Shown here piece after piece: positions 15,269-24,262 of a DNA stretch of 64,000 nt. The first letter of the stretch is position 1. Each line of letters opens with the position of its first letter. This DNA is from Neobacillus soli NBRC 102451 (GTDB taxonomy: Bacteria; Bacillota; Bacilli; Bacillales; Cytobacillaceae), in NCBI RefSeq assembly GCF_001591665.1, contig NZ_BCVI01000027.1, forward strand, positions 27,607 to 91,606. The letters run 5' to 3'. The translations under genes and the position numbers were made by a program. The notes under the pieces are model-generated. The model was given only the letters and a program-made list of their open reading frames with translations, was not told where the DNA came from and did not search any database.

Positions 15269-16810
15269 ATGGCAAAAACAAATACATTAAATGATCAATT
15301 AAATGAAAATAGGAAAAAGATCGAAGCTGGGGGACAGCCAAAATATCATGAAAAGGCAAAAGAGCAAAAAAAGTTATTTGTTCGTGACCGCTTAGCTTTA
15401 TTGTTTGATGAAGGTAAGTATGAGGAAGATGGGAAATTTGCTAATTTTCAAGCCGGTGACCTTCCAGCTGATGGTGTTGTCACAGCGATTGGCAAAATTA
15501 ATGGGCAGACGGTATGTGTCATGGCCAATGATTCCACTATAAAAGCTGGTTCATGGGGAGCCCGTACAGTTGAAAAGATTATCCGTATTCAGGAAACAGC
15601 GGAAAAATTGATGGTTCCGTTATTGTATCTTGTCGATTCAGCTGGGGCAAGAATTACAGATCAATTAGAAATGTTTCCTAATCGTCGCGGAGCGGGTAAA
15701 ATCTTCCATAACCAAGTGAAGCTGTCGGGGATGATTCCTCAGATTTGTATACTGTTTGGACCTTCTGCGGCAGGTGGGGCGTACATACCGGCATTTTGCG
15801 ATATTGTTATTATGGTCGATCAAAATGCCTCGATGTACCTTGGCTCACCGCGAATGGCTGAAAAAGTTATCGGGGAAAAGGTATCGCTTGAAGAAATGGG
15901 CGGGGCCCGAATGCACTGTACTATTAGCGGCTGCGGTGATGTTCTCAGCACCAGTGAAGAAGAAGCGATTGAATTAGCAAAAAAATATATCAGTTATTTC
16001 CCTGCCAGCTTTAAAGAAAAAACAAATCTGGTTGAGGGTAAAGCAGCAAACGAAGGCCGCGAGCTAGAAGCGATTATTCCGGAAAACCAAAACGCTCCCT
16101 TTGATATGTACGAATGTATTGAAAGACTCGTTGACGATGCTAGTTTTTATGAAATTAAAAAATTATTTGCACCTGAATTAATCACCGGTTTGGCTAGAAT
16201 CGATGGCAGAGCGGTCGGGATTATCGCTAATCAGCCAAAGGTAAAAGGCGGGGTTCTATTTGTTGATTCCGCTGATAAAGCCGCAAAATTTATCCAGCTT
16301 TGTGATGCCTTCCATATTCCGTTATTATTCCTTGCAGATGTACCTGGATTTATGATTGGTACAAAGGTTGAACGGGCCGGGATTATTCGCCATGGGGCAA
16401 AATTAATTGCCGCAATGAGCTCAGCAACTGTGCCTAAGATATCCGTTATTGTAAGAAAGGCTTATGGTGCCGGTCTTTATGCAATGGCAGGACCTGCGTT
16501 TGAGCCAGACTGCTGCATCGCCCTACCGACCGCACAAATTGCGGTGATGGGCCCAGAGGCGGCTGTCAATGCTGTCTATTCCAATAAGATCAATGAAATT
16601 GTCGATCCGAAAGAAAGAATCGCCTATGTTCAAGCGAAGCATAGAGAGTATAAAGAACATATCGATATTTATAAGCTTGCATCTGAGCTGATAGTCGACG
16701 AAATTACGGCGCCATCAGAATTAAGAGATGTGCTTATTCAGCGCTTTGCCTATTATGAAACAAAAGAATTGACTTTCAGTGTCCGGAAGCATCCGGTTTA
16801 TCCAGTATAG
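15269..16810 (+). CDS. Acyl-CoA carboxylase carboxyltransferase beta subunit
   Basis: A 513-residue carboxyltransferase with both crotonase-type halves in one chain (PccB/MccB type). SAGARITDQLEMFPNRRGAG and FGPSAAGGAYIPAFCDIVIM are the N-terminal CoA and oxyanion elements; VPGFMIGTKVERAGIIRHGA and RKAYGAGLYAMAGPAFEPD form the C-terminal biotin site. It transfers CO2 from biotin to an acyl-CoA. Which one (propionyl, methylcrotonyl, geranyl or other) cannot be read with certainty; no methylmalonyl-CoA mutase or leucine-degradation gene is nearby. It ends the three-gene operon. Confidence 0.9.
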   Translation: MAKTNTLNDQLNENRKKIEAGGQPKYHEKAKEQKKLFVRDRLALLFDEGKYEEDGKFANFQAGDLPADGVVTAIGKINGQTVCVMANDSTIKAGSWGARTVEKIIRIQETAEKLMVPLLYLVDSAGARITDQLEMFPNRRGAGKIFHNQVKLSGMIPQICILFGPSAAGGAYIPAFCDIVIMVDQNASMYLGSPRMAEKVIGEKVSLEEMGGARMHCTISGCGDVLSTSEEEAIELAKKYISYFPASFKEKTNLVEGKAANEGRELEAIIPENQNAPFDMYECIERLVDDASFYEIKKLFAPELITGLARIDGRAVGIIANQPKVKGGVLFVDSADKAAKFIQLCDAFHIPLLFLADVPGFMIGTKVERAGIIRHGAKLIAAMSSATVPKISVIVRKAYGAGLYAMAGPAFEPDCCIALPTAQIAVMGPEAAVNAVYSNKINEIVDPKERIAYVQAKHREYKEHIDIYKLASELIVDEITAPSELRDVLIQRFAYYETKELTFSVRKHPVYPV

Positions 16811-16813
16811 GAG

Positions 16814-16855
16814 AAAATCCCTTGTCGAAATATTCTCGGTAAGGGATTTTTTCGT
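16814..16855 (+). terminator. Terminator of the carboxylase operon
   Basis: AAAATCCCTT and AAGGGATTTTTT form a stem around a 17-base loop, followed by T. Confidence 0.8.
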
Positions 16856-16925
16856 TATTCATACTTTCTAGGGGCTTATATAATCTGATAAAATACTTGT
16901 AACGATGATAAAAAGAGGGGTTACC

Positions 16926-17834
16926 ATGAAAATTGGAATAATCGGTGCTGGGTCAATTGGATTATTATTTGCTTCCTACCTTAGCAGGGTTTTCAACGTG
17001 ACGATTTACACTAGAGCAGAGGAACAGGCCTTAGAAATAAATAAACATGGAATCTTGCTGAAAAAAGGATCAATGCTAAAATATCAATTCGTAAAGGCTT
17101 TGCCAATGACCGAGTGGAGGGGAAGAGAGGATTTAACGATCATTGCAGTCAAACAATATCAGCTTCCAGCGATTATAGAGAAAATAAAATATTTACCTGC
17201 CGTTCCTGAAAGCTTATTATTTTTACAAAATGGAATGGGGCATCTAAAGCTTCTGGAAAACATCCGTACAAATAATCTTTTTGTCGGGTCCGTTGAACAT
17301 GGAGCTCTTAAGAAAAATTCATTCATGGTAAGCCATAATGGTGAAGGGGTAACCAATGTTGCTGTTTTCCATGGTAATGCAACACTATTACATCAATTAG
17401 CAGCTTCCGTTTCAATAGAGTTTCCGGTGGTATTCCAGCGGGACTATTATTCAATGCTGATAAATAAATTAATTGTAAACGCAGTTATTAATCCATTAAC
17501 GGCCATCCTTCGGGTCAAAAACGGTGCATTGATAACAAATCAGTTTTATTTTTATGCCTTAAAAAGTCTTTTTTCGGAAATCTCCTTTATTTTGAATTTG
17601 AATTTAGAAAAACAGGAGGACCATCTTCAACAAATTATTACTATTTGCAAAAAGACAGCTGAAAATCATTCCTCTATGCTGAAGGATATTGAGGCAAATA
17701 GATTGACTGAAATAGATGCTATTTTGGGATTTTTATTGGAAGAAGCAAATAAACAAAAAAGACCAGCCACTCAGATTGAGAACCTTTACAATCTGATAAA
17801 AGGGAAAGAAATAGAGAAGGGGGTGTATTCGTGA
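16926..17834 (+). CDS. panE: 2-dehydropantoate 2-reductase PanE (YlbQ)
   Basis: A 302-residue NADPH-dependent reductase that makes pantoate from ketopantoate for vitamin B5 and CoA. The nucleotide loop GIIGAGSIGLLFASYL is at the N-terminus; the C-terminal helical domain has NKLIVNAVINPLTAIL with the conserved Lys and Asn of ketopantoate reductases. Start is the ATG at 16926 behind AGAGGGGTTACC. It overlaps the next gene by four bases (GTGA), a sign of translational coupling. B. subtilis ylbQ has the same position. Confidence 0.92.
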   Translation: MKIGIIGAGSIGLLFASYLSRVFNVTIYTRAEEQALEINKHGILLKKGSMLKYQFVKALPMTEWRGREDLTIIAVKQYQLPAIIEKIKYLPAVPESLLFLQNGMGHLKLLENIRTNNLFVGSVEHGALKKNSFMVSHNGEGVTNVAVFHGNATLLHQLAASVSIEFPVVFQRDYYSMLINKLIVNAVINPLTAILRVKNGALITNQFYFYALKSLFSEISFILNLNLEKQEDHLQQIITICKKTAENHSSMLKDIEANRLTEIDAILGFLLEEANKQKRPATQIENLYNLIKGKEIEKGVYS

Positions 17835-18220
17835 GTATGATCCTATCAAGTGTGTTAACGATTTTCTTTACGCTGCCGTTTTTAGGATCCATCATGGTCT
17901 TTTCAGCTATAAAATTAATTACTAAAAACACCCGCAAATCTGTTCAAAAGTCACTAGATTATACGACAGTTTTATTTATCATTTCTGTTCACTTTTTAAT
18001 AATCACTATTTGGGGGAAATCGCTTTTTTGGTTAATAATACTACTAATGATTTTGGTTGCTATGGTGTTTGTCCTTGTCCATTGGAAGGTAAAAGAAGAA
18101 ATTGTCCTAAACAAAGTATTCAAAGGTTTTTGGCGTTTTAATTTTATCGTCTTTTTTATAACCTATCTTGGCCTAACACTCTATGGTTTAATATACCGTG
18201 CCGTGACCTTTACTTTTTAA
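17831..18220 (+). CDS. DUF3397 membrane protein
   Basis: A 129-residue protein with four hydrophobic segments (about 5-27, 44-62, 65-83 and 100-122), matching the DUF3397 family by size and by its place between panE and bshC in bacilli. No catalytic residue is evident and no function is known to me. It starts with GTG at 17831 after AGAAGGGGGTG, inside the panE stop. Assignment to the family is from memory of layout and composition. Confidence 0.75.
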   Translation: MSMILSSVLTIFFTLPFLGSIMVFSAIKLITKNTRKSVQKSLDYTTVLFIISVHFLIITIWGKSLFWLIILLMILVAMVFVLVHWKVKEEIVLNKVFKGFWRFNFIVFFITYLGLTLYGLIYRAVTFTF

Positions 18221-18239
18221 GTCTAAAATTTTGAGGCAA

Positions 18240-18273
18240 AGTTTTTTTTAATTCCGCCGGGTAGTGGTATACT
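18240..18273 (+). promoter_or_regulatory. Extended -10 promoter of bshC
   Basis: TATACT (18268-18273) is preceded by TGG, which gives an extended -10. The -35 region is only T-rich. It lies about 40 bases before the gene. Confidence 0.45.
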
Positions 18274-18315
18274 CTAAAAAGAATGAATTTGGGTGATCAG
18301 AAAGGAAGTACATAA

Positions 18316-19950
18316 ATGGAGATTTTAAATCTCTCCTTACCAGCAACCAATCGGTTTGCTTCGAATTATTTGGAACAAACTACTGAAATTCAGCCTTTTT
18401 TTCACTATCGCTTTAATGAATCAACCGATGATATGAAAAGGTTAGCTGAATTAAGTAACCGATCGTTTCCCCGCGTGGAAGCTGCTGAACATATTGAGAG
18501 CTTTATGAAGCGGTTTCCAACGTCTGAAGCTGTTATAAAGTCAATCGATAAACTAAAGACAAATAATAGCGTTGTTGTCATTGGGGGACAGCAGGCTGGG
18601 ATTCTTACAGGTCCGCTTTATTCGATACATAAAGTCATTTCAATAATTAAATTAGCGGAACAAAAAGAGCAGCAGCTTGGCGTGCCGGTGGTTCCTGTTT
18701 TTTGGATTGCCGGCGAAGACCATGATTTCCAAGAAGTGAATCATTTATTTATGCCTGTTAATGAAAAGATAGATAAATGGACCTACCCGGAAAGAGTTCA
18801 CCAGAAGAAAATGGTGTCCGATATTCCTTTAAACAAGGAAATTTGTCTGTCATGGGTGCAGAACTTAATCGAAAACTTCGGTGAGACAGAACACACGAAC
18901 AGCCTCTTAGAGTTTGCACAAGAACAGATTTCAAAATCAACCACCTTTGTCGATTTCTTTGCCAACATTATTATGGAATTATTCAAGGATTCTGGACTTT
19001 TAATTGTTGATTCCGGTAATAAAGAGTTTCGTCAATTGCAAAAGGAATTTTTCAGGGAGCAGATTTTGCACCATGACTCGATAACATTCTCGTTATTGGA
19101 GCAGCAAGCGCAAATTAGAAAAAAGGGTTTTCCAATCACCATTGAAGCAAGCGAAGCCAATGCAAATCTATTCTATTATGATCAAAAAATGAATGACCGA
19201 ATTTTACTTGAATATGATCGGGAAAATGATTGTTTTGTGGGGAAAGATGGTACCTTATCATTTTCAAAAGGGGAATTAGTGGAGATTGCCGAGGAGAATC
19301 CTGCCAAATTAAGCAATAATGTGGTGACGCGTCCACTTATGCAGGAATGGATTTTTCCAACCATTGCCTTTATTGCAGGTCCTGGTGAAATTTCTTACTG
19401 GGCAGAACTAAAGCTCGTTTTTGAGCATTTCAAAATCAAGATGCCTCCAATAGTTCCGCGATTGAATATAACCTTTCTAGACCGTTCTGTTGAAACTGAT
19501 ATTTTGGAATTAGAGTTAAAGTTAGCAGATGTTTTGAGCAATGGGACGGAAAATGAAAGAGAAAAATTCCTTGAATCGATTAAAGATAGGGAAGTAGAGG
19601 AACTGTTTTCAAATGCCAAAGAATTATTAATGAAGCAGTACCAGCAAATTGAAGGAAAAACAGCCGAGCTAGATCGCGGGCTTTTACCATTATTAAAGAA
19701 AAACGAAAGTTATTTACTAAAAGAGATTGGCTTTATGCAATCAAGGTTAGAAGAAGCGGTAAAGTTGAAACATGATGTCCTGTTAAAAAAATATGCCCGT
19801 GTGGACCTAGCATTAAGACCCGATGGCTTTCCACAAGAAAGGGTTTGGAATATATTTTATTATCTGAACGAGTATGGCTTGGATTTTATTGAGGACATAA
19901 TGGCAGGGGCTTTTGAGTTTGACGGCCGCCATAAGGTAATGAAAATTTAG
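18316..19950 (+). CDS. bshC: Bacillithiol synthase BshC
   Basis: A 544-residue BshC (B. subtilis YllA). It is thought to add cysteine to glucosaminyl-malate, the last step of bacillithiol synthesis. VVIGGQQAGILTGPLYSIHK is the Rossmann-like signature, FWIAGEDHDFQEVNHL the HxGH-superfamily-like site, and a long coiled coil occupies about 395-480. The tail RPDGFPQERVWNIFYYLNEY is diagnostic. Presence of bshC means the cell uses bacillithiol as its low-molecular-weight thiol. It is a single-gene unit with its own promoter and terminator. Confidence 0.96.
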   Translation: MEILNLSLPATNRFASNYLEQTTEIQPFFHYRFNESTDDMKRLAELSNRSFPRVEAAEHIESFMKRFPTSEAVIKSIDKLKTNNSVVVIGGQQAGILTGPLYSIHKVISIIKLAEQKEQQLGVPVVPVFWIAGEDHDFQEVNHLFMPVNEKIDKWTYPERVHQKKMVSDIPLNKEICLSWVQNLIENFGETEHTNSLLEFAQEQISKSTTFVDFFANIIMELFKDSGLLIVDSGNKEFRQLQKEFFREQILHHDSITFSLLEQQAQIRKKGFPITIEASEANANLFYYDQKMNDRILLEYDRENDCFVGKDGTLSFSKGELVEIAEENPAKLSNNVVTRPLMQEWIFPTIAFIAGPGEISYWAELKLVFEHFKIKMPPIVPRLNITFLDRSVETDILELELKLADVLSNGTENEREKFLESIKDREVEELFSNAKELLMKQYQQIEGKTAELDRGLLPLLKKNESYLLKEIGFMQSRLEEAVKLKHDVLLKKYARVDLALRPDGFPQERVWNIFYYLNEYGLDFIEDIMAGAFEFDGRHKVMKI

Positions 19951-19952
19951 AA

Positions 19953-19985
19953 GAACTCCACAGATGCTGTGGAGTTTTTTTCTTT
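19953..19985 (+). terminator. Terminator after bshC
   Basis: AACTCCACAG, loop ATG, CTGTGGAGTT and seven T. Confidence 0.88.
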
Positions 19986-20052
19986 TTTTTGTAAAAAAAC
20001 TGCTGGTTAAAAAAGGATTATTAAGATTTTAGGACGAATAGTTAACAAATAG

Positions 20053-20097
20053 GTGGTGGAAAGTGGGGGAATGTGGTACATTTTTATTAGAAAGTGG
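20053..20097 (+). promoter_or_regulatory. MraZ-box direct repeats before mraZ
   Basis: GTGG begins at 20053, 20063 and 20073, an exact 10-bp period, and again at 20094 in AAAGTGGGGG. The repeats GTGGTGGAAA, GTGGGGGAAT and GTGGTACATT match the MraZ operators of E. coli (TGGGN every 10 bp) and mycoplasmas (AAAGTG). MraZ would bind here and control its own dcw cluster. The fourth copy is also next to the ribosome site. Confidence 0.75.
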
Positions 20098-20108
20098 GGG
20101 TCATGGGT

Positions 20109-20540
20109 ATGTTCATGGGTGAATACCATCACAGCATTGATATGAAAGGCCGGTTAATTGTGCCCTCCAAATTCCGTGATGAGCTTGGCGACATGTTTGT
20201 CATCACACGTGGATTGGATCAATGTTTATTTGGTTACCCTATTTCAGAATGGGAGCTTATTGAAGAAAAGTTAAAAGGCTTACCTCTGACAAAAAAAGAT
20301 GCCCGTGCTTTTACTAGATTTTTCTTTTCAGGAGCAACTGAGAGTGAACTTGATAAGCAAGGAAGGATAAATATTCCTGCACCACTATTGCAATATGCAA
20401 AGTTGGAAAAAGAATGTGTCATTTTGGGTGTTTCCAATCGAATTGAAATTTGGAGTAAACAGATTTGGGAAGACTATTTTACACAGTCAGAAGAATCTTT
20501 TACGGAAATTGCAGAAAATATGATTGGCTTTGATATATAA
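20109..20540 (+). CDS. mraZ: Division/cell wall cluster transcriptional regulator MraZ
   Basis: A 143-residue protein with two AbrB-like half domains, each carrying the DxKGR motif: [15 protein letters not shown] near the N-terminus and [18 protein letters not shown] in the second half. It forms a ring and binds repeated GTGG elements ahead of its own gene. ATG at 20109 gives the usual MFMGEY start and lies nine to ten bases after GTGGGGGT; ATG at 20103 is a second choice. It opens the dcw cluster, followed by rsmH after 65 bases. Confidence 0.95.
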   Translation: MFMGEYHHSIDMKGRLIVPSKFRDELGDMFVITRGLDQCLFGYPISEWELIEEKLKGLPLTKKDARAFTRFFFSGATESELDKQGRINIPAPLLQYAKLEKECVILGVSNRIEIWSKQIWEDYFTQSEESFTEIAENMIGFDI

Positions 20541-20605
20541 TGGAGAAGTTATTCTAAAATAACACTCTATTATTTATCGTTCGATTGGAAAGAGGTGGAA
20601 GCAAC

Positions 20606-21538
20606 ATGTTTGAACATACAACGGTTTTGTTAAAGGAAGCTGTGGAGGGATTGAATATTAAGCCTGATGGTGTCTATGTGGATTGTACATTGGGTGGGGC
20701 CGGACATAGTGCGGTCATTCTCTCGAAACTCAGTGAAAAGGGAAAATTAATTGCCTTCGATCAAGATGAAACAGCTATCGCTCATGCAAAAGAGAAATTA
20801 TCTGCCCATCATGAAAAACTGACTATTGTTAAAAGTAATTTTTTATATTTAAAAGAGGAACTTGAAAATCTGGGTATTACACAGGTAGATGGAGTTCTTT
20901 ATGACCTTGGCGTGTCCTCACCGCAATTGGATACACCCGAAAGAGGCTTTAGCTATCATCATGATGCCCCGTTAGACATGAGGATGGACAATCAAGCAGA
21001 TATTTCTGCTTATGATGTCATTAATCACTGGACCTACGAGGACTTAGTCCGGATCTTTTTCCGCTATGGGGAAGAGAAATTTTCTAAGCAAATTGCTCGA
21101 AAAATTGAAGCAGCGAGAGCAGTAAAACCAATTGAAACGACCTCCGAATTAGTTGAGTTGATTAAAGACGCTATCCCAGCTCCAGCTAGAAGAAAAGGTG
21201 GACATCCTGCAAAGCGAGTTTTTCAAGCTGTCAGAATTGCTGTTAATGATGAATTAGCTGTGTTTGAACAATCATTAGTTCAAGCAATTGACTTGTTAAA
21301 CCCAGAGGGGAGAATAAGTGTCATTACATTCCATTCTTTAGAGGATAGAATTTGTAAGGCAGCCTTTAAGAAAGCAAGTGAAACACCGAATTTACCTCAT
21401 GGTCTACCGATCATTCCGGATGAGTATAAACCAATTTTAAAGTTAATCTCCCGTAAACCGATTCTTCCATCAGAGGAAGAACTTGAACTAAATAATCGCG
21501 CCCGATCTGCAAAGCTCAGAATTGCAGAAAAACTATAG
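20606..21538 (+). CDS. rsmH: 16S rRNA (cytosine1402-N4)-methyltransferase RsmH
   Basis: A 310-residue SAM methyltransferase (MraW) that methylates C1402 N4 in the 16S decoding centre. [20 protein letters not shown], the SAM loop [32 protein letters not shown] and [12 protein letters not shown] are family hallmarks. ATG at 20606 is behind AGAGGTGGAAG. It is the second gene of the dcw cluster, and ftsL starts 22 bases after its end. Confidence 0.97.
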   Translation: MFEHTTVLLKEAVEGLNIKPDGVYVDCTLGGAGHSAVILSKLSEKGKLIAFDQDETAIAHAKEKLSAHHEKLTIVKSNFLYLKEELENLGITQVDGVLYDLGVSSPQLDTPERGFSYHHDAPLDMRMDNQADISAYDVINHWTYEDLVRIFFRYGEEKFSKQIARKIEAARAVKPIETTSELVELIKDAIPAPARRKGGHPAKRVFQAVRIAVNDELAVFEQSLVQAIDLLNPEGRISVITFHSLEDRICKAAFKKASETPNLPHGLPIIPDEYKPILKLISRKPILPSEEELELNNRARSAKLRIAEKL

Positions 21539-21560
21539 AACAAATCTGGAGGGGAAAAGT

Positions 21561-21920
21561 TTGAGTAGTCTTGCCAGAAAGTACCAGCAACAAGAACAAA
21601 CAGAACAAACAGTCCAAAGCACAAAACAATTAATAATAAAAAAATCCTGGCTTACTCCAGGTGAAAAAATTATTGGGGTTGCCTTTGCAGGAATGGTCTG
21701 TTTAGGGGCCGTCCAACTTATTACAAATCAAACGAAAATTTACGAGGTAAACAAAAGTATTCAAAATGTGGAAGCTAAGGTTAATGAGCAGCAAAAGGTA
21801 AATAGTGATTTGCGGGTTCAAGTAAGTGAATTAAGTTCGTATGAACGCATTAAGAGAGAGGCCGAAAAAATGGGCCTTGAGTGGAATGGGACTAATGTTA
21901 AGGATGTTGCAGGAAGATGA
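21561..21920 (+). CDS. ftsL: Cell division protein FtsL
   Basis: A 119-residue bitopic membrane protein: cytoplasmic part rich in Gln (about 1-33), one membrane helix (about 40-58, IIGVAFAGMVCLGAVQLI), then a periplasm-side coiled coil (about 63-100) and the C-terminal VSELSSYERIKREAEKMGLE, typical of FtsL. It joins DivIC and DivIB in the divisome. The start is TTG at 21561 after GGAGGGG; the frame opened at 21522 lies inside rsmH. Its stop overlaps the pbpB start by four bases. Confidence 0.9.
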   Translation: MSSLARKYQQQEQTEQTVQSTKQLIIKKSWLTPGEKIIGVAFAGMVCLGAVQLITNQTKIYEVNKSIQNVEAKVNEQQKVNSDLRVQVSELSSYERIKREAEKMGLEWNGTNVKDVAGR

Positions 21921-24145
21921 ACAAAAAACAGCCAAATATGAATGGGGGAGCAGCGATATTGTTTGGGATATTCGTCCTGCTCTTTTTTGTATTACTTTTC
22001 AGATATTTCTCAATCGAAATCACTGGAGAAGTTGCAGGGCAGCCACTTGCTGCCAAGGCACAACAAAAATATAGCAGGCAGGGGGCCCTTTCTGCTTCAA
22101 GGGGAGATATCTTAGATCGTAATGGCGAAGTTGTGGCCGGGGATACGGCAGCCTACACGCTTATTGCCATTTTAGATAAGAAGATGACGATCAATCCCAA
22201 AAATCCGCACCACGTAAAAGACCCGCGCAAAACAGCTCAAGAGCTTTCCATGTACATTAAATTGGATGAATCAGAGATTTATAGTATTTTAACCAAGGGG
22301 ATAAAAAAGGGTAAGTTCCAGGTTGAGCTTGGCAAGGCAGGAAAAGATATTACTTTTCAAACGAAAAAAAAGATTGATGCCCTAAAGCTTCCTGGGATTT
22401 CGTTTAACCGTGATTCCAAACGTTATTATCCAAATGGGATTTTCGCCTCTCATTTAGTCGGTTATACCGATCAAATTAAGCAAAAGGATAAAACCTTCAA
22501 ACCAGTGGGACAAATGGGGATAGAGAAAATTTATAACGACGAATTAACAGGAAAAGACGGCAAAATTAATTATGAAAGTGATTCGTGGGGCTATTTACTT
22601 CCTGATGGAAAAGAAAAAGTTACCCCAGTCCAAGATGGAAATGATATCTATTTGACAATCGATAAAAAGATTCAAACCTTTTTAGAAGATGCCATGGATA
22701 ATGTGGTAAAGGATTATAATCCGAAAAAAATTATTGCGATTGTTGCTGACCCGAAAACAGGAGACATTTTAGCTATGGGGCAGCGTCCGACTTTCCAACC
22801 GAAAACAAGGGAAGGGATTGATAAGAGCTGGCATAATGAAGCCATTGAAACATCGTTTGAACCCGGATCAACGATGAAAATTTTCACACTTGCTGCTGCA
22901 ATACAGGAAAAGGTGTTCAATCCAAATGAAAAGTATCAATCTGGTTCTTATCGAGTAACGAAAAGGGACCAAGCGATTCATGATCACAATGGATCGGGAT
23001 GGGGCACAATCACCTATCTTGAAGGTGTTCAGCGTTCATCTAACGTTGCGTTTGCGAAAATTGCCAATGAGAAGCTTGGTTTTGAAAGGTTTAGAAAGTA
23101 TTTGGCTAAATTTGGCTTCGATAAACCAACAGGGATTGACCTTCCAGATGAAACTTCAGGAAAGATTCAATATACCTATCCGATTGAAAAAATTACGACC
23201 GCTTATGGGCAGGGAACAGCGATTACACCGATTCAACAAATCCAAGCAGCAACTGCCATTGCCAATGGCGGAAAAATGGTAAAGCCGCATGTAGTCGAGA
23301 AAATTGTTAATCATGATACAGGCAAAACGATAAAGGAGATATCTCCAGAGGTAGTTTCATCCCCAATATCGTCCGAAACAGCTAAAACAGTTCGTGATAT
23401 TCTTGAAACGGTTGTAACCTCACCTACTGGGACTGGAGGACGATACAAAATTGATGGTTACAGTGTCGCGGGTAAGACGGGGACGGCTAATATCCCGGGA
23501 CCGAATGGAAAATATTTAAGTGGAGCAGATAATTATATGTTTTCATTTTTAGGTATGGCGCCTAAGGATGACCCAAAGTTAATTGTCTATGTGGCGGTCC
23601 AGCAGCCTGATCTTGATGGAACCGGGCAAGGAGCTCTTCCTGTTTCCGCTATTTTTAATCCTGTAATGAAAAATAGCCTGCAATATTTAAATATCCAGCC
23701 CTCAAGTATTGTAAATGCTAAGGTAAATAAACTGCCTGATTTTAAAGTACAGTCCGTTGCCGAAACAATAAATAGTTTAAAAGCAAAAGGGATTGAAACC
23801 GTTGTGCTAGGCAGCGGTACAGAAGTGGTCAATCAGCTCCCAGAGCCCTCGACAACCGTTTTAAAGGGGGAGAAGGTTATCCTCCAAACAAATGGGGAAC
23901 TAACTGCACCGGATATGACCGGCTGGTCGCTTAGAGATGTGATGAAGGTTGCTAACCTCGCTGGTTTAAAACTAAATTCAAAGGGTAAAGGTTACGTCAC
24001 CGTGCAAAATATTAAACCGAAGGCAATAGTCAGAAAAGGGGATTTTCTCATTGTTGATTTAAAAACCCCTGAAGAACAATGGAATGATGAAAAGAAAGCT
24101 AAAACAGTGGATAACGAAAAAACTGAAGAAAAGGTCCAAGATTAA
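21917..24145 (+). CDS. pbpB: Penicillin-binding protein 2B (septal transpeptidase)
   Basis: A 742-residue class B PBP for septal peptidoglycan cross-linking. One membrane helix (about 13-31) is followed by the dimerisation domain (SRGDILDRNGEVVAGD) and the transpeptidase. Active-site motifs: Ser318-x-x-Lys321 (FEPGSTMKIF), S-S-N at 374-376 and KTGT at 520-523. Two PASTA domains lie at about 600-720. The end is a Lys/Glu-rich tail. It starts with ATG inside the ftsL stop (ATGA) and is followed by a terminator before spoVD. Confidence 0.97.
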   Translation: MNKKQPNMNGGAAILFGIFVLLFFVLLFRYFSIEITGEVAGQPLAAKAQQKYSRQGALSASRGDILDRNGEVVAGDTAAYTLIAILDKKMTINPKNPHHVKDPRKTAQELSMYIKLDESEIYSILTKGIKKGKFQVELGKAGKDITFQTKKKIDALKLPGISFNRDSKRYYPNGIFASHLVGYTDQIKQKDKTFKPVGQMGIEKIYNDELTGKDGKINYESDSWGYLLPDGKEKVTPVQDGNDIYLTIDKKIQTFLEDAMDNVVKDYNPKKIIAIVADPKTGDILAMGQRPTFQPKTREGIDKSWHNEAIETSFEPGSTMKIFTLAAAIQEKVFNPNEKYQSGSYRVTKRDQAIHDHNGSGWGTITYLEGVQRSSNVAFAKIANEKLGFERFRKYLAKFGFDKPTGIDLPDETSGKIQYTYPIEKITTAYGQGTAITPIQQIQAATAIANGGKMVKPHVVEKIVNHDTGKTIKEISPEVVSSPISSETAKTVRDILETVVTSPTGTGGRYKIDGYSVAGKTGTANIPGPNGKYLSGADNYMFSFLGMAPKDDPKLIVYVAVQQPDLDGTGQGALPVSAIFNPVMKNSLQYLNIQPSSIVNAKVNKLPDFKVQSVAETINSLKAKGIETVVLGSGTEVVNQLPEPSTTVLKGEKVILQTNGELTAPDMTGWSLRDVMKVANLAGLKLNSKGKGYVTVQNIKPKAIVRKGDFLIVDLKTPEEQWNDEKKAKTVDNEKTEEKVQD

Positions 24146-24150
24146 TCCGC

Positions 24151-24178
24151 AAATCCCGCCATTTAGGTGGGATTTTTC
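24151..24178 (+). terminator. Terminator between pbpB and spoVD
   Basis: AAATCCCGCC pairs with GGTGGGATTT around ATTTA, then TTTCC. It separates vegetative dcw genes from the sporulation gene. Confidence 0.8.
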
Positions 24179-24199
24179 CTTTGCATTCTTGACGGAATT

Positions 24200-24230
24200 G
24201 TTCTAGGTGAAAAAGTACAAGCATATAAAT
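24200..24230 (+). promoter_or_regulatory. Possible sigma-E promoter of spoVD
   Basis: CATATAAAT (24222-24230) resembles a sigma-E -10. The -35 candidate GTTCTAGGT is weak. Sigma-E control of spoVD is known in B. subtilis. Confidence 0.3.
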
Positions 24231-24262
24231 TGAACGATAGAAAAGGAGGAATCGTTCATACT

